From Bog-756 sp963727075 (lineage in GTDB: Bacteria; Actinomycetota; Acidimicrobiia; Acidimicrobiales; RAAP-2), in the NCBI GenBank assembly GCA_963727075.1, contig CAVSET010000006.1, positions 1,550,001 through 1,614,000 on the forward strand: a DNA stretch of 64,000 nucleotides, in the 5' to 3' direction. Made by a program: the position numbers and the translations under genes. The notes beneath the pieces were generated by a model, which was not told the DNA's origin, did no database searches, and worked only from the letters and a program-made list of their open reading frames with translations. Positions 18,754 to 26,439 of the stretch are shown here, piece after piece (the stretch's first letter is position 1; every line of letters starts with the position of its first letter).

Positions 18754-19088
18754 GCCCGTCCCGAGAAGACGACGGCGACCGGTTCGTACCGGACGCTCCC
18801 CGCTGGCGGGGCATCTCGTTCGAGGACCGCATGGCGACCGTCGACTTCCGGGTCGGGACCCGGGCCCACATCACGGTCGACGCCGAGGTCTGCCGGTCGT
18901 GCACCACCCGCGACTGCGTGACCGCCTGCCCCGCCGCCCTCTTCGCGCCGACCGCCGACGGGGGGATCCTCTTCAACTACGAGGAGTGCTTCGAGTGCGG
19001 CACCTGCTACATGGTGTGCAACCACGAAGGGGCCCTCACCTGGACCTATCCCGACGGCGGCCAGGGCGTCGTCTTCCATTTCGGGTGA
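18750..19088 (+). CDS. FixX-like ferredoxin
   Basis: This intact 112-residue ferredoxin-like protein has two cysteine clusters: CRSCTTRDCVTACP (C-x2-C-x4-C-x3-C) and CFECGTCYMVCNHEGAL (C-x2-C-x2-C-x3-C). FixX forms a complex with FixC and supplies the iron-sulfur centre of ETF-quinone oxidoreductase. The N-terminal 30 residues are polar and variable. ATG 18750 overlaps the fixC stop. Eight cysteines could hold two clusters, although FixX proteins often carry one functional [4Fe-4S] cluster. No frameshift is seen. Confidence 0.87.
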   Translation: MSPSREDDGDRFVPDAPRWRGISFEDRMATVDFRVGTRAHITVDAEVCRSCTTRDCVTACPAALFAPTADGGILFNYEECFECGTCYMVCNHEGALTWTYPDGGQGVVFHFG

Positions 19089-19116
19089 GCGCGCCCCGGA
19101 CCCCGGCCCGCTCGTC

Positions 19117-20043
19117 GTGGCCTGCCTGCGCATCACCGATCTGCGACCTCGGGTCGACCCGCTCACCGGTGCCGTGAGCCGCGACTCCCGGGGCATCGGC
19201 TGCTCGGCCGCGGACAGTGCCGCGCTCGAGCACGCCTTTCGGGCCGCTGACGCCTGGGGCGGCCGGGTACTGGTGGTGACGGCCGGCCCCTCGACCGTCG
19301 ACCCGGTGCTGAAGGAGGCCCAGGCCCTGGGGGCCACCGTCGTGCGCATCCCGGTCGACGACATCGGCAGCCACGAGTACGCCGACGAGCTGGCCGGCGA
19401 CGAGCGCGCCTTGGCCCGCTCGATCGTGACCGCCCTGTCGCCGTTCGGCCCGCCGGCGCTGGTGCTCTGTGGGGACCGCTCGGCCGACCGGGGCACGGGA
19501 GCGCTGCCCGCCTTTCTCGCCCACGAGCTCGGTGCCTGCCAGGCGCTCGGGTTGGTCCGCCTCCGGCTGGGCGACCGCCCGACGGGGGCGACGGCGTCGA
19601 GCGGGACGGTCATGGCCGAACGCCGGCTCGACGGAGGATGGCGTGAGCAGCTGCGGGTGCCACTGCCGGCGGTGTGCTCGGTGGAGGCCGCCGGTGTCAC
19701 CCTGCGGCGCGCCTCGTTGGCCGGCGCACTGGCCGCCGAGGCCTCACCCGTGCCGGTCGAACAGTCCGAGGTCCGGCACCGGGCCGACACCGCCATCGTC
19801 CGCGTCGGCCCGCCCCGTCCGTTCCGGCCCCGGACCCGGGTGCTCCCCGCTCCGGAGGGCCACCATCCCCGCCCCCGCCTGCTGGCCCTGACCGGCGCGC
19901 TGGTGGCCCACGACCCACCGACCGTCATCGGCCCGGTCGGCGCGCCGGCCGCGGCCGACGCGCTCATCGACTTCCTGGTGCGGCACGGCTACCTCGACGG
20001 ACCGCCGGAGCCCGGACGGAGCGAGAACGGGGGTCGGCGGTGA
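19117..20043 (+). CDS. Mycofactocin-associated electron transfer flavoprotein, beta subunit
   Basis: This FixA/ETF-beta-like protein has the nucleotide-binding core around RVLVVTAGPSTVDPVLKEAQ and LVLCGDRSADRGTGALPAFL, which is the family's AMP/FAD-binding loop. It works as a heterodimer with the ETF alpha encoded upstream. The in-frame start is GTG 19117. However, GTG 19085 overlaps the fixX stop and would restore the family's N-terminus if one base in the run at 19093-19099 were wrong, so the true start may be 19085. The stop overlaps the mftE start (GTGA). The C-terminal third (about residues 215-308) is poorly conserved and proline/arginine rich. Confidence 0.83.
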   Translation: MACLRITDLRPRVDPLTGAVSRDSRGIGCSAADSAALEHAFRAADAWGGRVLVVTAGPSTVDPVLKEAQALGATVVRIPVDDIGSHEYADELAGDERALARSIVTALSPFGPPALVLCGDRSADRGTGALPAFLAHELGACQALGLVRLRLGDRPTGATASSGTVMAERRLDGGWREQLRVPLPAVCSVEAAGVTLRRASLAGALAAEASPVPVEQSEVRHRADTAIVRVGPPRPFRPRTRVLPAPEGHHPRPRLLALTGALVAHDPPTVIGPVGAPAAADALIDFLVRHGYLDGPPEPGRSENGGRR

Positions 20044-20744
20044 CCGGCTTCGACCGGTCGACCTCGCCCGACGTGGCCGGGCTCGCCCGATCGGGTGCCA
20101 CGTTGCTCATCCCGGCGGGATCGACCGAGCAGCACGGGCCGCACCTCCCGTTGACAACCGACACTGACATCGCAGTGGCCATCGCCACCGGCGCCGCCTT
20201 CCGCCACGGTGGTCTGGTGGTCGCTCCGGCTCTGGCCTACGGCTCCAGCGGCGAGCACGAAGGTTTTGCCGGCACGCTCTCGATCGGCCAGGATGCCACC
20301 GAGATGGTCCTCCTGGAGATCGGGCGGTCGGCCAGCCGTGACTTCGCGCACACCATCGTGGTGTCGACCCACGGCGGCAACTCGGAGCCGGTGGGCCGGG
20401 CCATGGCTCGCCTGCGGGCCGAGGCGCACCCGGTGGCGGCCTGGTCACCGACCTGGCCCGGCGACCTCCATGCCGGTCGGACCGAGACGTCGCTGATGCT
20501 GGCCATCGACCCCGAACGGGTCCGCCTCGACCGGGCCGAGGCCGGGGACCGCCGCCCCGCGGCCACCCTGTTGCCCCGACTGCGTCACCGCGGGGTCCGG
20601 GCCGTCAGCGCCAACGGCGTCCTCGGCGACCCCGCCGGGGCCACCGAGGGGGAGGGCCGGGCGCTGTTGGCCCGGGCGGTCGACGAGCTGGTGGCGGCGG
20701 TCGGACGACTGCACGTCGCCGCGACCGGGAGCCCGGCCCGATGA
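20040..20744 (+). CDS. mftE: Mycofactocin peptidase MftE (creatininase family)
   Basis: MftE is a metal-dependent creatininase-family peptidase that cleaves the cross-linked MftA to release the C-terminal Val-Tyr-derived dipeptide. Metal and substrate residues are visible in PAGSTEQHGPHLPLTTDTDI (Glu, His, Asp), GSSGEHEGFAGTLS and VVSTHGGNSEPVG. The length of 234 residues is normal. GTG 20040 overlaps the ETF-beta stop and the stop overlaps the SDR ATG, so it is embedded in a tightly coupled string. The frame is intact. The protein is expected to be cytosolic, with no signal peptide. Confidence 0.92.
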   Translation: MTGFDRSTSPDVAGLARSGATLLIPAGSTEQHGPHLPLTTDTDIAVAIATGAAFRHGGLVVAPALAYGSSGEHEGFAGTLSIGQDATEMVLLEIGRSASRDFAHTIVVSTHGGNSEPVGRAMARLRAEAHPVAAWSPTWPGDLHAGRTETSLMLAIDPERVRLDRAEAGDRRPAATLLPRLRHRGVRAVSANGVLGDPAGATEGEGRALLARAVDELVAAVGRLHVAATGSPAR

Positions 20745-21562
20745 GCCGGGTGGCCGTGGTGACCGGCGCGGCCCGGGGCATCGGGGCCGCCACCGTTCGG
20801 GGCCTGGCCGCCACGGGGTGGGCGGTGGTGGCGGTGGACCGGGCCGGCGATGATCCTCGGCTCCCCTATGCCATGGGCAGCGAGTCCGAGCTCCATACCG
20901 TGGTGGCGACCTCCCTCGCCGTCTCGCCCCAGACCACCGAAGCGAGTGCCGATTCGGAACGGGTGGTGGCGTACGTCGCCGACACCGCCGACCCCGCGGA
21001 GCTGACGGCGGCGGTGGCCAAGGCCGAGGAGCTGTTCGGCGGGCTGGACGCCATGGTGGCGGCGGCGGGGGTGATCGCCGGCGGCGTCCCACTGTGGGAG
21101 ATGCCGGCGGAAGCGCTGGCCGCGGTGCTCGAGGTCGACCTGGGTGGCGTGGTCCATGCGGCCCGGGCCGCGGTGCCGGCCCTGCTCCGACGGCCTCCAC
21201 CCCGCACGGGACGGTTCATCGCCGTGGCCTCGGCCGCGGCCACCCGGGGACTCCCGGGGCTGGCCGCCTACGGGGCGGCCAAGGCCGGCGTGGCCGGGCT
21301 CATACGCGGGCTGGCCATGGACCTGGCCGACAGCGGGATCACCGCCAACGCCGTGAGCCCCGGTTCGACCGCCGGCGCCATGCTCGCCGAGAGCGCCCGG
21401 CTCTACGGCGTGACCGACCAGGACGCCTTTGCCGAACAGCAACCCATGGGGCGCCTGTTGTCACCCGAGGAGGTGGCCACCGCCCTGGTCTGGTTGGCCG
21501 GCACCGACACCGGGGCCCTCACCGGCGCCGTGATCCCCGTGGACGGCGGCCTCTCGTTGTGA
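20741..21562 (+). CDS. Mycofactocin-coupled SDR oxidoreductase 2
   Basis: This intact 273-residue short-chain dehydrogenase has the cofactor motif VAVVTGAARGIGAATVRGLA, the MVAAAGVIAGG segment and the catalytic YGAAKAG (YxxxK). An insertion of about 40 residues (after VVAVDRAGDDPRLPY) sits where NAD enters, as in mycofactocin-dependent SDRs. The C-terminus LTGAVIPVDGGLSL is normal. It lies between mftE and mftF with ATGA and GTGA overlaps on either side, a position also seen for an SDR in other mft loci. The substrate is unknown. This copy differs clearly from the SDR at 13565. Confidence 0.87.
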   Translation: MSRVAVVTGAARGIGAATVRGLAATGWAVVAVDRAGDDPRLPYAMGSESELHTVVATSLAVSPQTTEASADSERVVAYVADTADPAELTAAVAKAEELFGGLDAMVAAAGVIAGGVPLWEMPAEALAAVLEVDLGGVVHAARAAVPALLRRPPPRTGRFIAVASAAATRGLPGLAAYGAAKAGVAGLIRGLAMDLADSGITANAVSPGSTAGAMLAESARLYGVTDQDAFAEQQPMGRLLSPEEVATALVWLAGTDTGALTGAVIPVDGGLSL

Positions 21563-23043
21563 CGCCACTTCCCGAGGGTGTCCACCTCGAGCTCGATCCG
21601 TCGGTCCGGACATTCCGCCGAGGGACGGTGCTCATCGGTGGCCACCCCGGCCGGCTGGTGGCCCTGAGCGACGAGGGCGTCGCGGCGCTGGCTCGTCTGA
21701 CCGGGGAGGGCGCGTCGTCGGAGGCCGACCGCGTCCTGGGCCGGCGGCTGGTGGCGGCGGGCATGGCCCATCCCCGATTCTCCCGAGCTGAGGACAGCGG
21801 GGGGAGCATCGGGCGGGTGACCGTGGTGGTGCCGGTCCGGGACCGCAGTGCGATGCTCGACCGCTGCCTGGCCTCGCTCGGCGACGACTACCCCGTGGTG
21901 GTGGTGGACGACGGGTCGGTCGACCCGGCTGCGGTGGCCGCCGCCTGCCGTCGCCGCGGCGCCCGGCTCCTCCGCCGCACCACGTCCGGGGGCCCCGGCG
22001 TGGCGCGCAACGACGCCCTCGAACAGATCGACACCGAGCTGGTGGCCCTGGTCGACAGCGACTGCACCGTGACCAAGGGCTGGCTCCCGGCGCTGGTCCG
22101 GATGTTCGACGACCCCGCCATCGGGGGGGTGGCGCCCCGGGTGCGCCCCCGCCCCCGGCCGGACGGCCGTCCGGTGCTGGCCCGGTTCGCCGACGCCCAC
22201 TCGCCGCTCGACATGGGTGGGGAGCAAGGCGAGGTCGGGCCCGGGCGCAAGATCCGCTACCTCCCGAGCGCCGCCCTGGTGGTCCGGCGGGAGGCGGTGG
22301 CCGACCGGTTCGACCCAGCCCTCCGGGTCGGGGAGGACGTCGACCTGGTCTGGCGGATGTCCGACGCGGGATGGAGCGTGCGATTGGTCCCGGCGGTGAC
22401 CGTCTGGCACGACGAGCCCACCACCTGGCCAGCATGGCTGCGGCGCCGCTTCCGCTACGGGACGTCCGCCGGCCCCCTGGCCCGCCGGCACCCCGGCCGC
22501 CTGGCCCCGGTCGAGCTGCGGGCCTGGCCGTCGGCGACGGTGGCCGCCGGCCTCGCCCGCCGTCCGGCGGTGGCGGGCGCGCTGGTGCTCGCCGCGGCCG
22601 GGCTCACGGCGCGGAGCGTTCGTCGACACGGCGTCCCCTTCGGCCTCACCGTGCGCTGGAGCGCGACCAGCGCGGGATGGACGACGGTCGGGCTGGGCCA
22701 CGCCCTCACCACCCTGGCCTGGCCGGCGCTGCTCCTCGGGGCCAGGCGCAGCCGGACCGGGGCGTTCGCCGCCGCCGTCTTGGTGCTCGCCCCTCCGCTG
22801 GTGGAGTGGTGGAGACGGCGTCCGGCGATCGACCCCGTGCGCTGGGCCGTGGCCTGCATCGCCGACGATGCGTCCTATGGCGCCGGCGTCTGGGTCGGCT
22901 GCATCCGAACCCGGTCCCTCGGACCGCTGACACCGGCCTTCCGTGTGCGGCAGTGGGATGCCGCCCCCGATCCAGTCGAGCCCGGTCACGCCGGCGGGGA
23001 ACTCGCCTCGAGCGTGGCACCGGATGCCGCCGCGGTTGTGTGA
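21559..23043 (+). CDS. mftF: Mycofactocin glycosyltransferase MftF
   Basis: MftF is a GT2-type glycosyltransferase that adds a beta-1,4-linked glucose chain to premycofactocin in mycobacteria. This protein has 494 residues. After an N-terminal domain (LELDPSVRTFRRGTVLIGG, found only in MftF) comes the GT2 domain: VTVVVPVRDRSAMLDRC, VVVVDDGS, LVALVDSDC (the metal-binding DxD region) and RVGEDVDLVWRMSDAGW. A C-terminal part with two or more hydrophobic stretches may touch the membrane. GTG 21559 overlaps the SDR stop. It ends the mft operon, and a truncated, unrelated gene fragment follows at once. Confidence 0.92.
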   Translation: MTPLPEGVHLELDPSVRTFRRGTVLIGGHPGRLVALSDEGVAALARLTGEGASSEADRVLGRRLVAAGMAHPRFSRAEDSGGSIGRVTVVVPVRDRSAMLDRCLASLGDDYPVVVVDDGSVDPAAVAAACRRRGARLLRRTTSGGPGVARNDALEQIDTELVALVDSDCTVTKGWLPALVRMFDDPAIGGVAPRVRPRPRPDGRPVLARFADAHSPLDMGGEQGEVGPGRKIRYLPSAALVVRREAVADRFDPALRVGEDVDLVWRMSDAGWSVRLVPAVTVWHDEPTTWPAWLRRRFRYGTSAGPLARRHPGRLAPVELRAWPSATVAAGLARRPAVAGALVLAAAGLTARSVRRHGVPFGLTVRWSATSAGWTTVGLGHALTTLAWPALLLGARRSRTGAFAAAVLVLAPPLVEWWRRRPAIDPVRWAVACIADDASYGAGVWVGCIRTRSLGPLTPAFRVRQWDAAPDPVEPGHAGGELASSVAPDAAAVV

Positions 23044-23061
23044 CAATGCAGAGCGGACGCA

Positions 23062-23439
23062 CGACCTCGTAGAACCGTCGGGGACGCCGGCCAACCCTGG
23101 CAAGGAGGCGTCGTCGAGGGCCCGGACATGGCGGTCTCCGGCGGGCAGTACCGGCTCTTCTACTCGGCCAGCTCCTGGAGGACGGCCGGCTATTCCATCG
23201 GAGTGGCCAGCTGCCCCGGTCCTTCAGGTCCGTGCACCGAGTCCTCCGACCGGCGGTTGCTCACCTCGGAAGGGGCATTCAGCGGCCCGGAGGGGCCGGC
23301 GACCTTCACCGACGCCAACGGGTCCCTCTGGCTGGCCTTCCATGCGTGGTTGCCCGGGGCGGTCGGCTTCCCGAACAGCCGGCTGCTGTTCCTGCGCCCG
23401 GTCACGGTGACTGCCGGCGGTGCTGCCATCAGCCCCTGA
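23062..23439 (+). pseudogene. Truncated glycoside hydrolase family 43-like fragment
   Basis: This 125-codon stretch encodes the C-terminal end of a five-bladed propeller of the GH43 type. The signature PWQGGVVEGPDMAVSGGQYR, then LFYSASSWRTAGYSIGVA and ASCPGPSGPC, and WLAFHAWLPG, follow the family's last blades. GH43 enzymes cleave arabinans or xylans and are normally more than 280 residues with a signal peptide, so the first half or more is missing. Homology begins only 20-60 bases after the mftF stop, with no start codon or ribosome-binding site before ATG 23128. It is most likely a remnant left by deletion or rearrangement next to the mft operon. Confidence 0.6.
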
Positions 23440-24149
23440 ACGGCCTTCCTCGCTGGCGCGTCCCCGGTGCCTGGAGGCCGAACCGGACGCGGACGCGCCT
23501 CATCAGGTTCGGGTTTCGCTCTCCGGTCGACACCCTGGTGTCGGTCCCTGGCCCACCGGTGACGGCTGGACCGCCCCTCATCGTCCGCAGCGATATCTCC
23601 TATCACTATGAGTGTCCACCCTAAATACGATAACTCCGTCGTCGGAAGATAAAGAGAGAATAAGAACTGGCAGATTGACCCAAACATGGCGAAGCACTCC
23701 AGGCACGGATGGGCCGATCATTCCTCTTGTCATCCCTGTTCATAGGCGATTCGGCCGGCGTGAACTGATCGACCGGGTGGCGGCCGTTATAGTGAACAAA
23801 ACGAAGTCACACTGACGCTTTCAAGAGCAGGCAAAGAGGCGCACTTAGCAGTCGGAAACTCGACGGCTTCTGGCGTCCGGCCAGCGTGATCCGACTCCAC
23901 CGCTCGGGCAGCTTTGCGCCAGCGTGGACGAGGGCCTGCCGGGAGAACCCGGAGCCCGACCGACAGAAACGAGTGGTGCCCACACGACCCAATCCTGGGC
24001 GTAACCAAACCGGCCGCACACCCTAGGGCGCACAGCCAGGACGGACGATGCCTTCCCGCTCGCCGTCCGGGGACCGAATGCAATGGCCGGAGCCCGCCAA
24101 CACCGAGCAGAGGACGGCGCGCCTGACGCGCCCGACGAAGGGAGGTGCC
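23440..24149. other. 710-base stretch without a confident gene, partly A/T-enriched
   Basis: Between the GH43 remnant and the Rpf-like gene no reading frame shows recognisable homology. Bases 23595-23820 are visibly poorer in G+C than the rest of the window (runs such as ATAAAGAGAGAATAAGAA). A 67-codon plus-strand ORF (23612-23815) lies there but has no clear ribosome-binding site or family. A TATAGT box at 23788-23793 could serve a transcript toward the Rpf-like gene. The last 300 bases probably form its long leader. Confidence 0.4.
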
Positions 24150-24718
24150 ATGCGGACCCGCATTGCACTCGCGGCGATCACACCGATCGCCATCATCACC
24201 GTCACGGCCCTGATGCAGGCTGCCACCGTGCAGTCGGCTCGGGCCGCAGCAGCACCGCCCTCCGGGGCGACAACGACCACCATGGCCCATTCGCCCGCCC
24301 GCCAGCCGGCGCACAACCCGGTCAACGCGGCGGGGGCAGCACTGCCCGATCGAGCCTGCGGCTCGATCTCAACGCCACGGTGCTCGCCTGGGCGACCTCG
24401 ACCAACCCGGTGGTGGCCACCGGCCCGGCCCCCGGACCTGCTCCGGCCGTCGTGACGCCCACCGGGCCGGTCGACACGGTGACCGCCGCCGAACGGGCCG
24501 CCTGGGAACGGGTGGCCTTGTGCGAGGAAGGTGGCAACTGGAGGGCCGACTCGGCTCGCTTCAGTGGCGGCCTCGGCATCACCCGGTCCAATTGGGACAG
24601 CTACGGAGGCCGGGAGTTCGCCCCCGAAGGTGCGATGGCCACCGAGGACCAGCAGATCATGGTGGCCGAGCGAATTCAGGCCAACCCTCCCGACCAATAC
24701 GGATGCTACGGCTGGTAG
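24150..24718 (+). CDS. Secreted Rpf-like transglycosylase (frameshifted)
   Basis: This exported resuscitation-promoting-factor-like protein has about 190 residues. A GGAGG site lies four bases before ATG 24150. A signal peptide is clear (MRTRIALAAITPIAIITVTA, cleavage near QSARA-AAAP), followed by an alanine/threonine/proline-rich linker. The C-terminal catalytic domain, WERVALCEEGGNWRADSARF, then GGLGITRSNWDSYGG, has the family's glutamate in CEEGGNW and ends in CYGW. Rpf domains cleave peptidoglycan and promote regrowth of dormant actinobacteria. The linker frame changes once, near 24360. The domain lacks the C-terminal LysM or G5 modules of some Rpfs. It stands alone, with a long leader. 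Confidence 0.78.
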
Positions 24719-24746
24719 TCATCGACCGCCGCGCTCGGGCCCGATG

Positions 24747-24870
24747 TCACGAAATGGTGACCGACAGCTGAGCATTCGCCATGCCCTGAGTGTGTGGTTC
24801 GGCCTTGGTCCTCGCGTCCACGACCTGGACGGTGAACGCATACGTGCCTGCCCTCGTCGCACTACCGGAG
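24747..24870 (-). pseudogene. C-terminal fragment of an Ig-like (He_PIG-type) repeat protein
   Basis: The minus strand reads ISGSATRAGTYAFTVQVVDA and continues to ANAQLSVTIS before a stop at 24749-24747. This is the last strand pair of a bacterial Ig-like putative-adhesin repeat, whose consensus is ISG-x-P-T-x-A-G-T-Y-x-F-T-V-Q-V-T-D. Nothing recognisable precedes it beyond about 24870, so only the tail of a surface protein remains. It lies between the Rpf-like gene and a ClpX-zinc-finger gene. It is too short to function and is probably a remnant. Confidence 0.5.
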
Positions 24871-24925
24871 ATCTCGCTTCGGCGTCGGTGGGACGGTCTG
24901 GACGCTTCACCTCAAAGGGATACGT

Positions 24926-25496
24926 TCAGTCCGCTGGAGGGATCTGGACACCCACCCTGCTCAACATGGTGGCAAGCAGCTCGCGGGTGACCTTCCATGT
25001 GCCGTCGATACGGCGCACCGGGCCTTCGAACGGGAACCACCGGGCCGTCGCCGAGTTGAACGGTCAACTCGACCCAGGCTGTCTCCGGCGAAATGAAACG
25101 GATGCGACGAACCACTCCCTTTGCTCCACCGGAGGGCAGCCTTTCCCCAGCCTGTAGCCTTGGGCGGAGCAGTGCCTCAGCGTCCTGCAAATACGGATCG
25201 ACGTCTTCATCAGGCTCTGGGCCGACGACATGGGCCACCGCAGTAGCGATTTCGGACGGCGCTTCGGGATGAGGAACGGGCCCGAAGACCCGGGGCGGCA
25301 ACATGAGCCTGTGGGTCTCGTCCAGAGCATCGTGGATCACTTGGGAGGCATCTTCGATGCACACCTGGCAGACCAGGACACTTCCGTTCGACACGTAGTG
25401 GGACACCTCCCAGAGGTCACGTCCACAGAGCATGCAACTCTCGAATCGGCGGCCGAAAGCCATACCGGGACCGACGGCCATGGTGAGAGGAGTCAC
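24926..25496 (-). CDS. ClpX-type zinc-finger domain protein (one frameshift)
   Basis: This protein has about 190 residues with an N-terminal C4 zinc-binding domain like that of ClpX: CMLCGRDLWEVSHYVSNG, then VLVCQVCIEDA (C-x2-C ... C-x2-C). It lacks any AAA+ module. The C-terminal domain (VRRIRFISPETAWVELTVQL, then GTWKVTRELLATMLSRVG) resembles small NTF2-like folds. It continues to a stop at 24926 after one shift near 25030. In ClpX this zinc domain dimerises and binds substrates and adaptors, so this could be an adaptor-like protein, but that is inference. It follows a Clp N-domain gene on the same strand with a gap of about 35 bases. Confidence 0.6.
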
Positions 25497-25529
25497 GGCA
25501 TTGCCGAGCGAGAGGGGCGCTCGTGATCT

Positions 25530-25996
25530 TCACCCAACGGCCTCTTCGGGCCGAGCAGCGGTTTCGGGTGGTTGACTGCTCAACCGATCGAGCACGTCAT
25601 GGCGGAGTGCTTCGAGATCCACGTCCAGGGCCACCAGCGCCTGGACGCCAACCCCCTCACCCTCACGCAAGAGGCCGAGCAGGAGATCACCTGGTCCGAT
25701 GGTTGTTCCACCGCGTGCGAACATCTCCCTTAGCGACAGCTCGAGGACCTTCTTGGCCCGTGGCGTGAATGGAGGGAAGCCTGGCTGGCCAGCTGCCGTC
25801 AAAGTGATCGTCTTGCTGATTTGTTCCCGCAATGGTGCCAGGGTGACTCCCGCCGAAACGAGCGCCTGCCGGGTTCTCCCTCGTGCATGAGACCCAACAG
25901 GTGCTCGGTACCGATGAATCCATGACTCAGCAGACGGGCCTCCTCCTGAGCCAAGAACAAGACTCGTCGGGCCGAGTCGGTGAACCGTTCAAACAC
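25530..25996 (-). CDS. Standalone Clp N-terminal (repeat) domain protein (one frameshift)
   Basis: The protein consists of two Clp_N repeats and no ATPase domain. The first reads FERFTDSARRVLFLAQEEAR, then HGFIGTEHLLGLMHEGE. After a shift near 25870 it continues QALVSAGVTLAPLREQI, and the second repeat is PFTPRAKKVLELSLREM, then IGPGDLLLGLLREGEG. This is the ClpC/ClpA N-domain fold that binds adaptors and substrates. ClpS-independent standalone copies occur in actinobacteria with unknown roles. GTG 25996 (V-F-E-R-F) is preferred because ClpC proteins begin MFERF. An in-frame ATG at 26032 would add 12 residues. Confidence 0.7.
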
Positions 25997-26091
25997 GCCC
26001 CCAGCCTCGCGCCACCCGTACCGAGGCGCCATGGATTTCGTCGAACCGGCGCAGGAGGTCAGTGGGTCCACCTCCGGGTATCTTCAGCCTC

Positions 26092-26277
26092 ATGACCCAC
26101 TACGCCGAGGCGTTCTACGTCGCCCCCGGCCAATGCTTTCGCTTCGTCCACAACGGCGTCGGCCGCGCCGCCCATTGCCGGGAGCCCGTCGCCCGCCGGG
26201 GACTGTTTGTCGACGGCAAGGGCAAGCGGTGGACCGTGGATGCCTGTGCCGAGCACGCTGACGGGCTGACGGGCTGA
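26092..26277 (+). CDS. Small conserved-looking protein with a repeat-encoded C-terminus
   Basis: This 61-codon ORF starts at ATG 26092 (MTHYAEAFYVAPGQ, then GRAAHCREPVARRG and KRWTVDACAEHAD). Two cysteines and several histidines (HC...C..H) might bind metal, like a tiny zinc ribbon, but the family is not recognised. The last six codons and the stop lie inside an 8-bp tandem repeat, so the C-terminus depends on repeat copy number. There is only a weak GGTATCTTCAG leader and no obvious Shine-Dalgarno site. It is divergent from the Clp N-domain gene, about 95 bases away. Confidence 0.45.
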   Translation: MTHYAEAFYVAPGQCFRFVHNGVGRAAHCREPVARRGLFVDGKGKRWTVDACAEHADGLTG

Positions 26278-26312
26278 CGGGCTGACGGGCTGACGGGCTG
26301 ACGGGCTGACGG
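26257..26312. repeat. Seven tandem copies of the 8-bp unit GCTGACGG
   Basis: Seven perfect units span 56 bases. The unit length is not a multiple of three and contains TGA, so all three plus-strand frames meet a stop within 24 bases. The minus strand reads through as an eight-residue peptide repeat with no stop. Confidence 0.9.
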
Positions 26313-26439
26313 ACCACCCTGGTTGTGAGGTGGCTTGCGCTCGTGGTCGACGTCGTAGCGTCAGTTGCGGGGATCACGTTGAAGCTCACCCTCATGCGGA
26401 CCAATGGGATCATGCACGAACCCGAGCAAGATGGATTTG

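Noticed and set aside
20107..20448. Minus-strand ORFs inside mftE and the SDR (for example 20445-21200)
   Set aside because: They are Pro/Arg-rich antisense shadows of intact, well-conserved genes.
23612..23815. A 67-codon plus-strand ORF in the lower-GC patch
   Set aside because: No ribosome-binding site, no recognisable family, and codon use unlike the neighbouring genes. It is mentioned only as part of the intergenic description.
23820..24149. A ydaO/yuaA-type (c-di-AMP) riboswitch before the Rpf-like gene
   Set aside because: Such riboswitches often precede rpf genes in actinobacteria and a few motif-like pieces (for example GAGCCCGAC) are present, but the full ordered set of conserved segments could not be matched by eye.
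26257..26312. A CRISPR array
   Set aside because: The 8-bp units are contiguous without spacers, so this is a simple tandem repeat.
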